A DNA stretch of 64,000 nucleotides from assembly GCA_902756345.1 (NCBI GenBank), contig CACVQR010000002.1, positions 233,030-297,029 on the forward strand, in the 5' to 3' direction. Below, piece after piece: positions 24,853-33,668 of the stretch. The position numbers were made by a program, and so were the translations under genes. The notes beneath the pieces are model-generated. The model was not told the DNA's origin. It ran no database searches and worked only from the letters and a program-made list of their open reading frames with translations. How positions within the stretch are numbered: position 1 is the first letter of the stretch; every line of letters starts with the position of its first letter. This DNA comes from Fibrobacter succinogenes (GTDB taxonomy: Bacteria; Fibrobacterota; Fibrobacteria; Fibrobacterales; Fibrobacteraceae).

Positions 24853-26202
24853 ATGGCTAGCCACTCGTCAAAGACGAACATCGATATGCTGAATGGACCC
24901 CTTGGGAGAAAAATCCTGCGGTTCGCCATTCCTATTGCCTTGAGCAGCATTTTCCAGCAGATGTTCAACTTGGCAGATGTCGCCGTGGTGGGGCAGTTTG
25001 CGGGTGACAAGGCTTTGGCGGCCGTGGGCGCGAATACCTTCGTCATCAATTTGCTAATCAACTTGTTCGTGGGCCTTTCCGTGGGCGCGAATGTGGTGGT
25101 AGCCAATTCCATTGGCGAGCGCAATTACCGTTCCGTGACCCGCAGCGTGCACACGTCGGTGATGGTCGCCTTCTTTAGCGGGATTTTGCTTTCGTTTGTG
25201 GGTATCTTTTTTGCAAGGCCGATTCTTGAGTTGATTTCGACTCCGGCAGACGTGTTGGACATGGCGGTGCGTTATTTGCAAATTTATTTTGCCGGCATGC
25301 CCTTCGTGATGGTGTATAACTTTGTGTCGGCGGTCTTGCGCAGCAAGGGCGATACAAAACGCCCGCTGTACGTGCTTATGGTGGCGGGTGCGCTGAACGT
25401 GGTGCTGAACCTGATTCTGGTGGCGGGCTTTGATATGGGCGTGTCGGGCGTGGCGATTGCGACAGTGTTTGCAAACGCCATCAGTGGCATTACTTTGTTC
25501 TACCTCCTGTTGCATGAGGTGGGCCCATTTAAGTTGGAGTTCTGGAAGTTGCGTGTGACGCCCTTCTTCTTGAGCCGCATTCTGCGCGTAGGGATTCCGA
25601 CAGGGCTTCGCGGCGTCGTGTTTTCGTTTAGCAATGTGTGCCTACAGTCGGCTATCAATAGCCTCGGTTCTGCAACGGTGGCGGCTTCGTCGATCGCCCT
25701 CAATTACGAATTCGTGGTGTACTATTGGCTGAGTTCTTTTTCGCAGGCGTGCGTGACTTTCGTGGGGCAGAATTACGGCGCAAGGAATATGGAACGCTGC
25801 CGTCGCGCGGTCCGCTGGTCACTATTGCTGGGGTGCTGTTCTACGGTTATCTTGAGCGCCCTCTGCTGCGTTTTCGCATTCCCGATGCTGTCGGTGTTTA
25901 CATCGAATACCGAAATCATTGAAATTGCCTCCATTCGCATGTATGTGGTGGTGGGGCTCTTGTTCATCAACGTGTTCCTGGATGTGTTTTCAGGAGCGCT
26001 TTCGGGAATGGGCAAGTCCCTGGCGCCTGCGCTTACCTGCATGGTTGGGGTCTGCGGAATCCGCATTCTCTGGGTGATTTTCGTGTTCCCCCAGTACAAA
26101 TCCTTTGCTTCGCTGATGGTTGTGTACCCGATAAGCTGGATTCTTACGAATTCTGTGATTATGGGAATCTATTTCTACCATGTGAGACGTGTCAAGTTTT
26201 AG
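24853..26202 (+). CDS. MATE-family efflux transporter
   Basis: A 449-residue protein with about twelve TM segments, opening GPLGRKILRFAIPIALSSIFQQMFNLADVAVVGQFAG, the MATE N-terminal pattern, and a second matching half beginning near residue 240 (LRVGIPTGLRGVVFSFSN). These pumps export cationic drugs or metabolites using Na+ or H+ gradients. The ATG at 24853 is chosen because upstream in-frame sequence is the antisense of ychF. It is divergent from ychF with a 135-bp spacer in which no clear motif is seen. The C-terminus (VRRVKF) overlaps the promoter of the next gene. Confidence 0.9.
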   Translation: MASHSSKTNIDMLNGPLGRKILRFAIPIALSSIFQQMFNLADVAVVGQFAGDKALAAVGANTFVINLLINLFVGLSVGANVVVANSIGERNYRSVTRSVHTSVMVAFFSGILLSFVGIFFARPILELISTPADVLDMAVRYLQIYFAGMPFVMVYNFVSAVLRSKGDTKRPLYVLMVAGALNVVLNLILVAGFDMGVSGVAIATVFANAISGITLFYLLLHEVGPFKLEFWKLRVTPFFLSRILRVGIPTGLRGVVFSFSNVCLQSAINSLGSATVAASSIALNYEFVVYYWLSSFSQACVTFVGQNYGARNMERCRRAVRWSLLLGCCSTVILSALCCVFAFPMLSVFTSNTEIIEIASIRMYVVVGLLFINVFLDVFSGALSGMGKSLAPALTCMVGVCGIRILWVIFVFPQYKSFASLMVVYPISWILTNSVIMGIYFYHVRRVKF

Positions 26203-26215
26203 TATATTTCGGACA

Positions 26216-27388
26216 ATGCGTTATTTAAAACTCGCCTCATTGTCTTTATTATTTGCCCTTTCGGCTTGCGTTTACGAGCCGGAACAGTTTGCGGGTTCTG
26301 AAACCTCCAATGAAAAGACTGAAACGGGCTCGATTGTTGCGGTGAACGGTGGTAAGCAAATTTGCAACCCTTCCGTTTCCCAGGATCCTGAAAATTATCC
26401 GGCTGCAATGCTTTGGCTGAACTTTGGCGGCAAGCTGAATGTAGAAGCCCCCGATTCCGTGTACACGACTTCGAAGGTGGTGCAGCATGACCGTCTTTCG
26501 GTGTCCGACACCTCGGGTAAGGTTCTTTGGTATTTGATGCGTGATACTGAAGCGGGCGATTGCCAGTTCCAGGATCCGGAATGGAGTACGCACCCGAACT
26601 ATATTGTGGCGCTCCGTGCTTACGATACCAAGGGAAACAAGGCTTGCGAAAACCTGGATTATGGCGTTTTTGCAGTCCGTATGTCCGACAAGAAGAAATT
26701 CTTCTTCTACGACAAGGACATGAGTGAATTTGCGACTCCGCACTTGTGGGTGAATCCCGATGCCGTGCTTGATTCTTCGGCCGATGATTCCAAGGTTGAA
26801 GGATTCTTCGGCACAAGCGATGTGCGTCTGGTTTATGTGAACAAGAAAGACCAGATTGTATTTGTGGACTACGCCAATGGCGGAGCCAAGAAGGCCATTA
26901 CGCTCAAGAAACCCTCTGGTGTCGATGGCTGGATGATGGATAGCCCCATGATTTCGCCCGATGGCAAGTATGTGGTCTACAACGTGATTAACGCTGCGAT
27001 GACGGGTTGGCGCTCCTTTATTCAGGAACTTTCGAAGGACGCTTCGCCATTTGAAATCGAAAAGAAGTCGGGCATGATTTCTGAACCGGTTCAGCCGCAC
27101 TGGTTCACTTTTGCCGGGCGCCTATTTGTAGTGTGGGCGGAATTTCCGCAGGGTTCACAGTACGTGAACAAGAATGATTTGACCGATGCATCGGTGCAAA
27201 ACGGTAGTGCAGGTCGCACGATGATGCGCGAAATCAAGTTGGCTGCCAACGCCCCTGCAGACCTTGCGTTTGAATGGGTCGATAACGCCAAAGAAATTGC
27301 TTCGGTACCGATGATTGGTGGCCGTTCGCCGGATGGATTCTTCTTGGCGACTGGTGCGAACAATGGCTATTTGCTGAAGCTCCCGTGA
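26216..27388 (+). CDS. TolB-like beta-propeller lipoprotein
   Basis: A 390-residue protein starting MRYLKLASLSLLFALSAC: a lipoprotein signal with lipobox L-S-A-C (Cys18). The body is beta-rich, with the PD40/TolB-type signature SPDGKYVVYNV near residue 245 and later SPDGFFLATGA, each followed by Trp or aromatic strands, so a partial propeller is likely. Propeller lipoproteins often scaffold envelope complexes. The ATG at 26216 is 7 nt after TATATT (26203-26208) with no Shine-Dalgarno sequence, suggesting a leaderless mRNA. The next gene begins 8 bp after its stop, forming an operon with an outer-membrane protein. Confidence 0.75.
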   Translation: MRYLKLASLSLLFALSACVYEPEQFAGSETSNEKTETGSIVAVNGGKQICNPSVSQDPENYPAAMLWLNFGGKLNVEAPDSVYTTSKVVQHDRLSVSDTSGKVLWYLMRDTEAGDCQFQDPEWSTHPNYIVALRAYDTKGNKACENLDYGVFAVRMSDKKKFFFYDKDMSEFATPHLWVNPDAVLDSSADDSKVEGFFGTSDVRLVYVNKKDQIVFVDYANGGAKKAITLKKPSGVDGWMMDSPMISPDGKYVVYNVINAAMTGWRSFIQELSKDASPFEIEKKSGMISEPVQPHWFTFAGRLFVVWAEFPQGSQYVNKNDLTDASVQNGSAGRTMMREIKLAANAPADLAFEWVDNAKEIASVPMIGGRSPDGFFLATGANNGYLLKLP

Positions 27389-27396
27389 GGTAAACG

Positions 27397-28527
27397 ATGA
27401 AGAAGAATTTATTTAGCGGGATTTTGTCTGGCGTTGCCTTGGCTCTTGTGGCAGGTGGTGCGTTTTATGCCGGTTTTAATTCGCCTGTAGAAGTTGCTAC
27501 TCCGTGGGCGTCCATTGGTGGTTGCGGTGCGGGCGGTTCCGGTGGCGGTTCTGGCGATGGCATCAAGTGGATTGGCCAGGGTGTTTCTGGCGGCTACCTT
27601 GAAGTCGAAGCATTTACCAAGTACACGGTTGGCCAGAATTTCACGGGTGTCTCGTTCACGCCGCATCTGTCTATCAAGCCGACTTGGTCGACCAAGCTCG
27701 GTGTGTCAATTCCTTGGATGAGCCATAGCGGCGAAGTGCAGTACCGCAGTAACCAGATTCCGGCAGACCGCACCACGGGTGGCGTGGGCGATGTGTCCAT
27801 TGACTTTAGCAAGACAATCGGTAGCGGTGGTGCCGCATCGCTTTCGGCAAGCCTCACCATTCCGACTGGTCAGTACGACATCAAGCGCGGTACCGATTCT
27901 GGCAAGGAACTGTTGCCGAGCAGTTTCCAGAAGGGCTCGGGCCTGTATTCGCTTACGCTCGGTTGGGACTACAGCCGCGATACCGACAAGGGAATCTGGC
28001 TTTACGGCCTTAGCTACACGCACCCGTTTGCCATGCACCTGATTTCGGGTGAGAACGAATTCAACGATTCTTACTGGAAGGACATGGAACACGAAGGCGA
28101 CCGCTTTGAATACCGCTTCAAGCCTTATGGCGAAAACGATTTGGGCGCCTACACTCCGCCTTCGGTGGGCGGCTCCATTGCTTACGGCTATCGCGGTCGT
28201 CCGGGAATCGTGCAGAGCTTCGGCGTGAATTTCTCGGTGCCGCTCGGAGTTGCATGGATCAATTCCGAAAAGGTCGGAACTTACGACCCGCGCCCCGACC
28301 CCGATCATCAGGCCTGGTCTCTCGCCTTTGCTTATGGCATCGAATTCTCGAATGCGGACTTCCCGGTGTTTCTTGCGGTCTCTTTGCCGCTCCACGACAA
28401 GAGTAACGCCGCTGACCCCGATGACGAATACGACGAAAGCCCCATGCGCAAGTGGGACGCTCCCGACTGGAGTGACTTTGGCCAACAGTGGACTATCGCC
28501 GTCGGCATCAAGGGAAGCTTTTTCTAA
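27397..28527 (+). CDS. Predicted outer-membrane beta-barrel protein
   Basis: A 376-residue protein with a signal sequence (about 1-25), then a Gly-rich stretch (IGGCGAGGSGGGSGDG, about 46-61). The remainder, about 310 residues of alternating strands (GGVGDVSIDFSKTI, AASLSASLTIPTGQYD, WLYGLSYTHPF), ends in an amphipathic strand WTIAVGIKGSFF with terminal Phe, the usual barrel-assembly signal. It resembles transporter- or MetA-pathway-type barrels, but no family is assigned. It lies 8 bp after the TolB-like lipoprotein gene, with GAGG before the ATG, so they probably act together in the outer membrane. The TAA stop is the first triplet of heptad array A5. Confidence 0.75.
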   Translation: MKKNLFSGILSGVALALVAGGAFYAGFNSPVEVATPWASIGGCGAGGSGGGSGDGIKWIGQGVSGGYLEVEAFTKYTVGQNFTGVSFTPHLSIKPTWSTKLGVSIPWMSHSGEVQYRSNQIPADRTTGGVGDVSIDFSKTIGSGGAASLSASLTIPTGQYDIKRGTDSGKELLPSSFQKGSGLYSLTLGWDYSRDTDKGIWLYGLSYTHPFAMHLISGENEFNDSYWKDMEHEGDRFEYRFKPYGENDLGAYTPPSVGGSIAYGYRGRPGIVQSFGVNFSVPLGVAWINSEKVGTYDPRPDPDHQAWSLAFAYGIEFSNADFPVFLAVSLPLHDKSNAADPDDEYDESPMRKWDAPDWSDFGQQWTIAVGIKGSFF

Positions 28528-28599
28528 TTCGGATTTCGGAATTATGAGTTCAGAATTATTTTTCAACTCCGAATTCTGAACTCTGAATTCAGAATTCGC
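28525..28599. repeat. Heptad array A5 between convergent genes
   Basis: Plus arm: TAATTCG, GATTTCG, GAATTAT, GAGTTCA, GAATTAT. Inverted arm: AACTCCG, AATTCTG, AACTCTG, AATTCAG, AATTCGC (five and five). The first unit begins with the barrel gene's TAA, and the last ends at the stop of the recombinase gene on the other strand, so the whole gap is array. The same words occur inside truB at 40374. Confidence 0.85.
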
Positions 28600-29505
28600 C
28601 TACGCTCGCGGGTGCGTTTTCTTGAAAGCTTCTCGCAGGCGTTCGGCGTTCACGTGCGTATAGACTTGCGTGGTCGAGATGTTCGAATGCCCGAGCATCT
28701 CTTTTACGCTCATGATTTCGGCGCCGTTTTCGAGCAGGTGCGTAGCAAAGCTATGGCGGAGCACGTGCGGGCTCGCTTTACCTTCCCAACCGATTTCGCG
28801 GAGCAGGTGCTGGATGTCGTTTCGAAGCGTGCGCAGGCCGAAAGGCTTGCCGTCTTCGCTCAGGAATACGTAGCCCGTGGCAGTGGGCATGTGCCCCGCC
28901 TGCATTTGCGTTTGTCTGTAATTTGCGATGCGGTCAATAAAGCTTTCGGTAAGTGGAACAATGCGTTCCTTGTTACCCTTGCCGAGCACGCGTACGAGTT
29001 TGGCGTTAGTGTCGATGCGGTCCCAGGTGAGATTCTGGCATTCCGAAATGCGGAGCCCGGATCCGTAGATGAGCTCGAGCAGAATGCGCGCCCGTACCTG
29101 CGGGAGTTTTGCGTCGGCAGGCAGTTCCGGAAATTTTTCTTCGGCCAAGTCCTTTTGTCCAAGAACGTTCACCAAGCGCTTGGGGCGTTTGGGCATGGGA
29201 ACGTTTTCGGCCGGATTCTTTTCGCAAATTTTGCTCTTGACCAGGTACTTGCCGAAACTCTTTAGGGCGGCCAAGTGTTCGCAAATGCTTGTGGGCGCAA
29301 GTTTCTGCTTCATCTTCAAGTCCCACACGAACGTCTTGACGCTCGATTCCGAGAATGCGTTTAGCGGAAATTCGGCTGCGCCTTCGCCGAGATGTTCCAA
29401 AAATTTTGTGAGCGACTTGCGGTACGTGTCGATTGTACGCGGCGAAAAACGTCGCCGGTCCGCGATGTACTGTAAATATTGCTCGATGTGTTCCGAAAGG
29501 TTCAT
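28600..29505 (-). CDS. XerC/XerD-type tyrosine recombinase
   Basis: A 301-residue site-specific recombinase. The SAM-like N-terminal domain (about 1-95) contacts core DNA. The catalytic domain has R152 (GLRISE), K176 in GKGNKER, H247-x-x-R250 (HVLRHSFATHLL), H273 (LGHSNISTTQ) and nucleophile Y282 (VYTHV). Its length and motifs fit the housekeeping XerC/XerD enzymes that resolve chromosome dimers at dif. Whether it is XerC or XerD cannot be told without the partner. No phage or integron features are nearby. Its TAG stop directly abuts heptad array A5. Confidence 0.92.
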   Translation of the reverse strand: MNLSEHIEQYLQYIADRRRFSPRTIDTYRKSLTKFLEHLGEGAAEFPLNAFSESSVKTFVWDLKMKQKLAPTSICEHLAALKSFGKYLVKSKICEKNPAENVPMPKRPKRLVNVLGQKDLAEEKFPELPADAKLPQVRARILLELIYGSGLRISECQNLTWDRIDTNAKLVRVLGKGNKERIVPLTESFIDRIANYRQTQMQAGHMPTATGYVFLSEDGKPFGLRTLRNDIQHLLREIGWEGKASPHVLRHSFATHLLENGAEIMSVKEMLGHSNISTTQVYTHVNAERLREAFKKTHPRA

Positions 29506-29563
29506 CTAAAATACTTTTTCACTGGTCTGCAAACCAAAAATAATCTATCTTGAAGGTCAAAGT

Positions 29564-30847
29564 ATGACATTTGCGAAAAATTCTGTTTGTATTGCTTTAA
29601 TTGCTGTTGCGAATTCTTTTGCCGCCGACCGAGTGGTAGGTGCGAATGCGACCTTGGATATTGAACCGGGTGCGCGTTCTGCCGCATTGGGTTCTGCGAC
29701 AATGGCCGTCGATGGCGATTACCTGGGGCTCATGTCTAACCCCTACCAGCTTGCAAATGTGAATTACGCATGGGCTTCTTTTTCGCATACCGAATACTAT
29801 GAAGATACAAAGTATGACTACGCCTCGGCGGTGGTGCCGCTCGGGGTGGGCCAGGGCTTGGGTATTTCTTTTTCAAGATTCGGTGCAGACGATATTCCCT
29901 ACATTAAAGAGGGCGAACCTCTTCCCGAAGGTTCCAACTACAACACGCTTTCTATTGCAGACTGGGTGTTCTCGGCAACCTTCGGCCGTAAGCTCACCAA
30001 GCGCCTGGATTTAGGTATCGGGTTCCATGGCCTGTACCGCGAAATGGACCAGAGCGGCTGGGGCTTCCGCGGCGATGCCGGACTTCGCTTTAATGCGGTC
30101 GATGAACTTTACTTGTCGGCCCTCTTGAAGGGCTGGACGTCTTCGGCGACCAGTTGGGAATCGGGCGAGTTCGAATACTCTTCTCCGGAGTTGTATGTCG
30201 CTGCCAGTTACGGACTTCCGGTGCCTTACCTGTATGGCAAGTTGAACCTGTATTGGCAGGGTGCCGAACTTTTGCACCGTGAAGCTCGCGACCTGGATTA
30301 CGAAATGGACCAGTCCCGCGGCAAGCGCGTGTGGGAAAATCCGCTGGATTGGCTTTCGGGCGGTCGCGGCGGTATCGAATACACCTTCGACTTTGGCCTT
30401 TCGCTCCGTGCGGGCCTTTCGAGCTTTACCACGCTCCAGAGCGTGACCGCGGGTGCGGGTCTAGTTATTGCAAAATTTGTAAAAGTCGACTACGCGTTCG
30501 AATCGCACCCGGTACTTTCTCCGGTGCATCGCGTAAGCGTGAGCATCAGTCCGTACTTGTTTAGTCATGCGCCTAGGCCGGGCACGCCGGAGGCAACTCC
30601 GGCAGTCAGCAAGAACTTGACTGAAGAACCCGATGAAGACACCTCTTACGAGGATATGGAACGCGAACCTTACGAAGCCTCTCACTCTACCGAAACGGCG
30701 TCCGAGCAGCCTGCTCCGGCGTCTGCATCCGAGCAGGAACAGGGTTCGTCTGCGGCTCAAAACGAAAGTCCGGCTGCCGCTTCGCCGGCCGCTCCCGCTC
30801 CGACTAGGAACGCCATCATCGAAACAGACGACGAAGTTTTAGAGTAA
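29564..30847 (+). CDS. PorV/PorQ-like outer-membrane protein
   Basis: A 427-residue protein with signal peptide (1-20, ending SFAA). It has the PorV/PorQ-type opening: EPGARSAALGSATMAVDGDYLGLMSNP, in which G-A-R-x-A-A-L-G-x-A and the N-P motif are typical of barrels linked to type IX secretion. About twelve beta strands run to residue 340. An unusual Glu/Ser/Ala/Pro-rich tail (about 345-427) follows, probably a flexible periplasmic extension. AAGG precedes the ATG. A T9SS link is inferred and agrees with the sorting-type C-terminus of the protein at 42090. Confidence 0.75.
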   Translation: MTFAKNSVCIALIAVANSFAADRVVGANATLDIEPGARSAALGSATMAVDGDYLGLMSNPYQLANVNYAWASFSHTEYYEDTKYDYASAVVPLGVGQGLGISFSRFGADDIPYIKEGEPLPEGSNYNTLSIADWVFSATFGRKLTKRLDLGIGFHGLYREMDQSGWGFRGDAGLRFNAVDELYLSALLKGWTSSATSWESGEFEYSSPELYVAASYGLPVPYLYGKLNLYWQGAELLHREARDLDYEMDQSRGKRVWENPLDWLSGGRGGIEYTFDFGLSLRAGLSSFTTLQSVTAGAGLVIAKFVKVDYAFESHPVLSPVHRVSVSISPYLFSHAPRPGTPEATPAVSKNLTEEPDEDTSYEDMEREPYEASHSTETASEQPAPASASEQEQGSSAAQNESPAAASPAAPAPTRNAIIETDDEVLE

Positions 30848-30939
30848 TTTGGGGCAAAAACCGCGATTTTATCGAGTTTAGGAGCGTTTTTTGGTGATAG
30901 GTCGCACACGTTGAACCATAATTAGGCTATATTTTTACC

Positions 30940-31611
30940 ATGCCGCAATTAAAGAATTATCGCGAAGTTGGAATATTTGATTTGATGTCCGCCCCCCTGA
31001 ATCCGATTGGGGCGTTCGATGCCGAACAGTTTAAGAAAGATGTTCGCGATCTTCTCGCTGAAAAGCCTGACGAAAAGTATTTGGCCGTCGATTTGACGGG
31101 TCTCGACTTTGTCTATAGCGACGCCTACAATGCCTTTATCCAGTTCCAGCAGGAAATGGAAGACCGTAAGGGCATTTTTGCCGTCCTTACCAATAACCAG
31201 ACGATTCTTGTTGGCCTCAAGAAGGCTGGTCTCGACAAGAGCATCATGGTCTTCGCCTACGAAGAAGACTTGATGTCGTTCTCGTTGCAGGCTCAGTCTC
31301 CGGCTGCAACTGCCGAACCCGAGATCGAAGTTGTTCACGAAGAACCGGCTCCGGTTGCATCGCAGAACATGGGCTCTACCATGGGCTCTATCGATGTGAC
31401 ACCGTCTCATTTGGATCGCCGTACCGGTCAGCATCGCAGGTTCACCAAGAGCTTCAATGCGATTGCCAAGGAAGAACCGGCTGAAAATTCCAAGAAGAAG
31501 GGCCTCGATGTTCCGTTCGACGAAGAACCGTCTTCGGCCAAGACCGTAATCATTGTTGCCTTGCTTATGTTGGCTGCTGTGGGCGGTGCTATCGCGATTT
31601 TCAGTCTTTAG
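30940..31611 (+). CDS. STAS-domain protein with C-terminal membrane anchor
   Basis: A 223-residue protein. Residues 1-110 have the STAS (anti-sigma factor antagonist) pattern: an N-terminal strand, then LAVDLTGLDFVYSDAYNAF (48-66), and a final helix-strand. In SpoIIAA-type proteins this loop reads D-S-S-G and the second Ser is phosphorylated; here the equivalent is S60-D61, an Asp that could mimic the phosphorylated state. An Ala/Pro/Glu-rich linker (110-195) and one TM segment (about 203-222) follow, so the domain is tethered to the inner membrane, which is unusual. A role in a partner-switching signalling pathway is inferred. TATATT lies 6 nt before the ATG, so the mRNA may be leaderless. 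The next gene starts 5 nt after its stop. Confidence 0.75.
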   Translation: MPQLKNYREVGIFDLMSAPLNPIGAFDAEQFKKDVRDLLAEKPDEKYLAVDLTGLDFVYSDAYNAFIQFQQEMEDRKGIFAVLTNNQTILVGLKKAGLDKSIMVFAYEEDLMSFSLQAQSPAATAEPEIEVVHEEPAPVASQNMGSTMGSIDVTPSHLDRRTGQHRRFTKSFNAIAKEEPAENSKKKGLDVPFDEEPSSAKTVIIVALLMLAAVGGAIAIFSL

Positions 31612-31615
31612 TCCG

Positions 31616-32536
31616 ATGCCTGTCGAGTTCCACGAATACACACGTAAGCAAAAAACTTTTAATACTCAACATAAGTTCCCGTTAATCCGACTCGTGCTTG
31701 TGGCCGTGGCGGCCTTGACGGCATATTTTTCGGGCTTTGTCTCCAAAATCGCAAACGCGTTGCCGCTTCCGGGCAACGAGGAAGAAAAGCCAATCGAAAC
31801 TTGGGACTACCGCTGCAAACTTTACGGTGGCAAGCCGTTTGTGCTAAAGAAGGGAATGGCGCAGTGCTCGTGGGTGCTGGTTGATTCCATTCCCATTTCG
31901 CGCTTGCCGAACCCGTTCTTGCGTTACGTGGGTTCTCTCCGTAAAACTGAAAAGTCCAAGCTCCATTGGATTGCCCCGATTACAGATTTCAGTAATGCAT
32001 TGCTCGTGATGCACGAAGACAGCGTGCGGTCGGTGTATTTACGTTATATGAAACCGGACTCCAGCTGCATTTGGGTTTCCAAGAATACGGGCTGCAAGTT
32101 CCCCGGAGTATGTCCGAGGCTTCCACTGGAATGGTCTGCGCTTTCGATTGACGAAGGCTTTGACTTCGAAGGCCAGGAATCGCTTTTGGCGATGGATGTG
32201 TTTAGTGGCGTCGGTGAAGCTCCGATTTATCCGGTGCTTGCAGGGCGCGTGCTCGATGCGGGTCGCGACTCGCTTGGTTACTTTGTTGAAATTGACCACG
32301 GCTATAATGTTACGAGTAAAACATTGGGCATGGGAGCACCGAGCGATTCCTTGTCGGTAGGCGATACCGTCGGCGTGCAATCGGTGCTGGGCAGGCTTTC
32401 TCCGAAAGACAGCGCGACATTCTTTTTGTCGGTCCGCTTGAATGGACAGTTTGTTCGCTGGAACGATTTTTACGCTTCGACGCATCCTGTCGCACCTGAT
32501 TCGCTTGCGTCGTTTGAAAAGTTGAACGGTTTTTAA
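31616..32536 (+). CDS. Degenerate M23/LytM-like periplasmic protein
   Basis: A 306-residue protein. A basic N-terminus and one TM segment (about 25-43, LVLVAVAALTAYFSGFV) suggest an inner-membrane anchor. The C-terminal region (about 195-300) follows the LytM/M23 outline: APIYPVLAGRVLDAG, LGYFVEIDHGYNV, then VGDTVGVQSVLGRLS and SVRLNGQFVRWNDF. The catalytic H-x-H is replaced (ATFFLSVRL), and the first metal-binding His and Asp are not seen, so it should not cleave peptidoglycan. Degenerate LytM proteins such as EnvC or NlpD activate amidases. The ATG at 31616 follows the STAS gene by 5 bp, linking the two. Confidence 0.65.
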   Translation: MPVEFHEYTRKQKTFNTQHKFPLIRLVLVAVAALTAYFSGFVSKIANALPLPGNEEEKPIETWDYRCKLYGGKPFVLKKGMAQCSWVLVDSIPISRLPNPFLRYVGSLRKTEKSKLHWIAPITDFSNALLVMHEDSVRSVYLRYMKPDSSCIWVSKNTGCKFPGVCPRLPLEWSALSIDEGFDFEGQESLLAMDVFSGVGEAPIYPVLAGRVLDAGRDSLGYFVEIDHGYNVTSKTLGMGAPSDSLSVGDTVGVQSVLGRLSPKDSATFFLSVRLNGQFVRWNDFYASTHPVAPDSLASFEKLNGF

Positions 32537-32549
32537 TACCTTTGGTCTC

Positions 32550-33668
32550 ATGAACCGCATTCGCTCTAAATACATGGGTCTTGCTTTGCTGTGGATTTTG
32601 TCCGCGGTCGTTTTTTTTGCCGGCTGCGAAAAAGACACCGATGGCCCGCTGAATGTTTCGAAAGAAGACTTTAGCTACGATGGCGAAGGGTTCTTTGCCT
32701 ACGCCCGGCTCGATTCCGGCAAGACAATTCACTTGTCCAAGGACACCCTGTATTTGGACATGGGTAAAATGTGGACGTTCTCGAATTGCGCCTTGAAGTC
32801 CATCAATCTGGATTACGACAAGGAAGATTCTGTCCTTTGGATTGCGCCGACGCTTTTGATTCACGCGACTGCCGAAGACTGCGCCGCTCCTTATTACCGC
32901 CCCGATACGACTCTCAAGCTTCTGCTTTCGTCGAAGCAGATGTCCGGTATTGGTGTCATCAAGGTGAAAAACGATGCCGACACGTCGCTGGATTCCATTA
33001 TCCTTCGCCGCGGAAGCCTTTCGAGAGATACTTTTGAAATGTATCTGGATTCCGCTTTTGCTGACGTGCAGGCGTTCCCGCTTCGCACTAAAGACAAAAA
33101 GCACGGGAAAAATTACCCGACGGTCATGCGCGTGCTCGATTCCCTTACGCCGCGCGTGTTTTACTGGCGCACCATGAAGTCTACTTGTACGCACCGCGTG
33201 GACATGTGCAAGAATACGGTTTCCGATACCATTTACCCGAGTTCCTGGAATATTAACGACACGAACTTGGTGCCGGTGCATTACGCCTGCGCCGATTCCG
33301 ATTCGGTGTATTGCATCAATTCCAAATGGGAAAACGATTCAACGGAACTGGGCAAGTTGCAGGAACGCCCTGATACCATTTGGCATTACAGCACTTACTA
33401 TACCGAAAAGATTCCGGAATGCGGAACGTACAGTCACTTTGCGATCAACTCCTTTGTGATCGGTGGGCAGGCCCGCTTTATTCGCGAACTGTTTACGCCC
33501 GATAAAGGCGAATCGTTCTGCGGTCCGAATTCTAAGAAAGATTGGATGGTCTATAACTTGTCGACCAACAAGATGGTGGTTGATTCCGACAGCGTTACGG
33601 TGCTAGACTCTCTGTATAAAATCTGGAAGAAGGCGACGGTCGCTCCGGATGCCCCGAAAGAAAAATGA
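32550..33668 (+). CDS. Lipoprotein of unknown function
   Basis: A 372-residue protein starting with a lipoprotein signal ending VFFAGC (Cys26). The remainder is soluble with several Cys (pairs near residues 77, 111, 214, 222, 250, 258) that could form disulfides in the periplasm, and no repeat or enzyme motif I recognise. It starts 14 bp after the M23-like gene, and its stop overlaps the Nudix ATG (ATGA), so STAS, LytM-like, lipoprotein and Nudix genes form one operon. Confidence 0.7.
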   Translation: MNRIRSKYMGLALLWILSAVVFFAGCEKDTDGPLNVSKEDFSYDGEGFFAYARLDSGKTIHLSKDTLYLDMGKMWTFSNCALKSINLDYDKEDSVLWIAPTLLIHATAEDCAAPYYRPDTTLKLLLSSKQMSGIGVIKVKNDADTSLDSIILRRGSLSRDTFEMYLDSAFADVQAFPLRTKDKKHGKNYPTVMRVLDSLTPRVFYWRTMKSTCTHRVDMCKNTVSDTIYPSSWNINDTNLVPVHYACADSDSVYCINSKWENDSTELGKLQERPDTIWHYSTYYTEKIPECGTYSHFAINSFVIGGQARFIRELFTPDKGESFCGPNSKKDWMVYNLSTNKMVVDSDSVTVLDSLYKIWKKATVAPDAPKEK

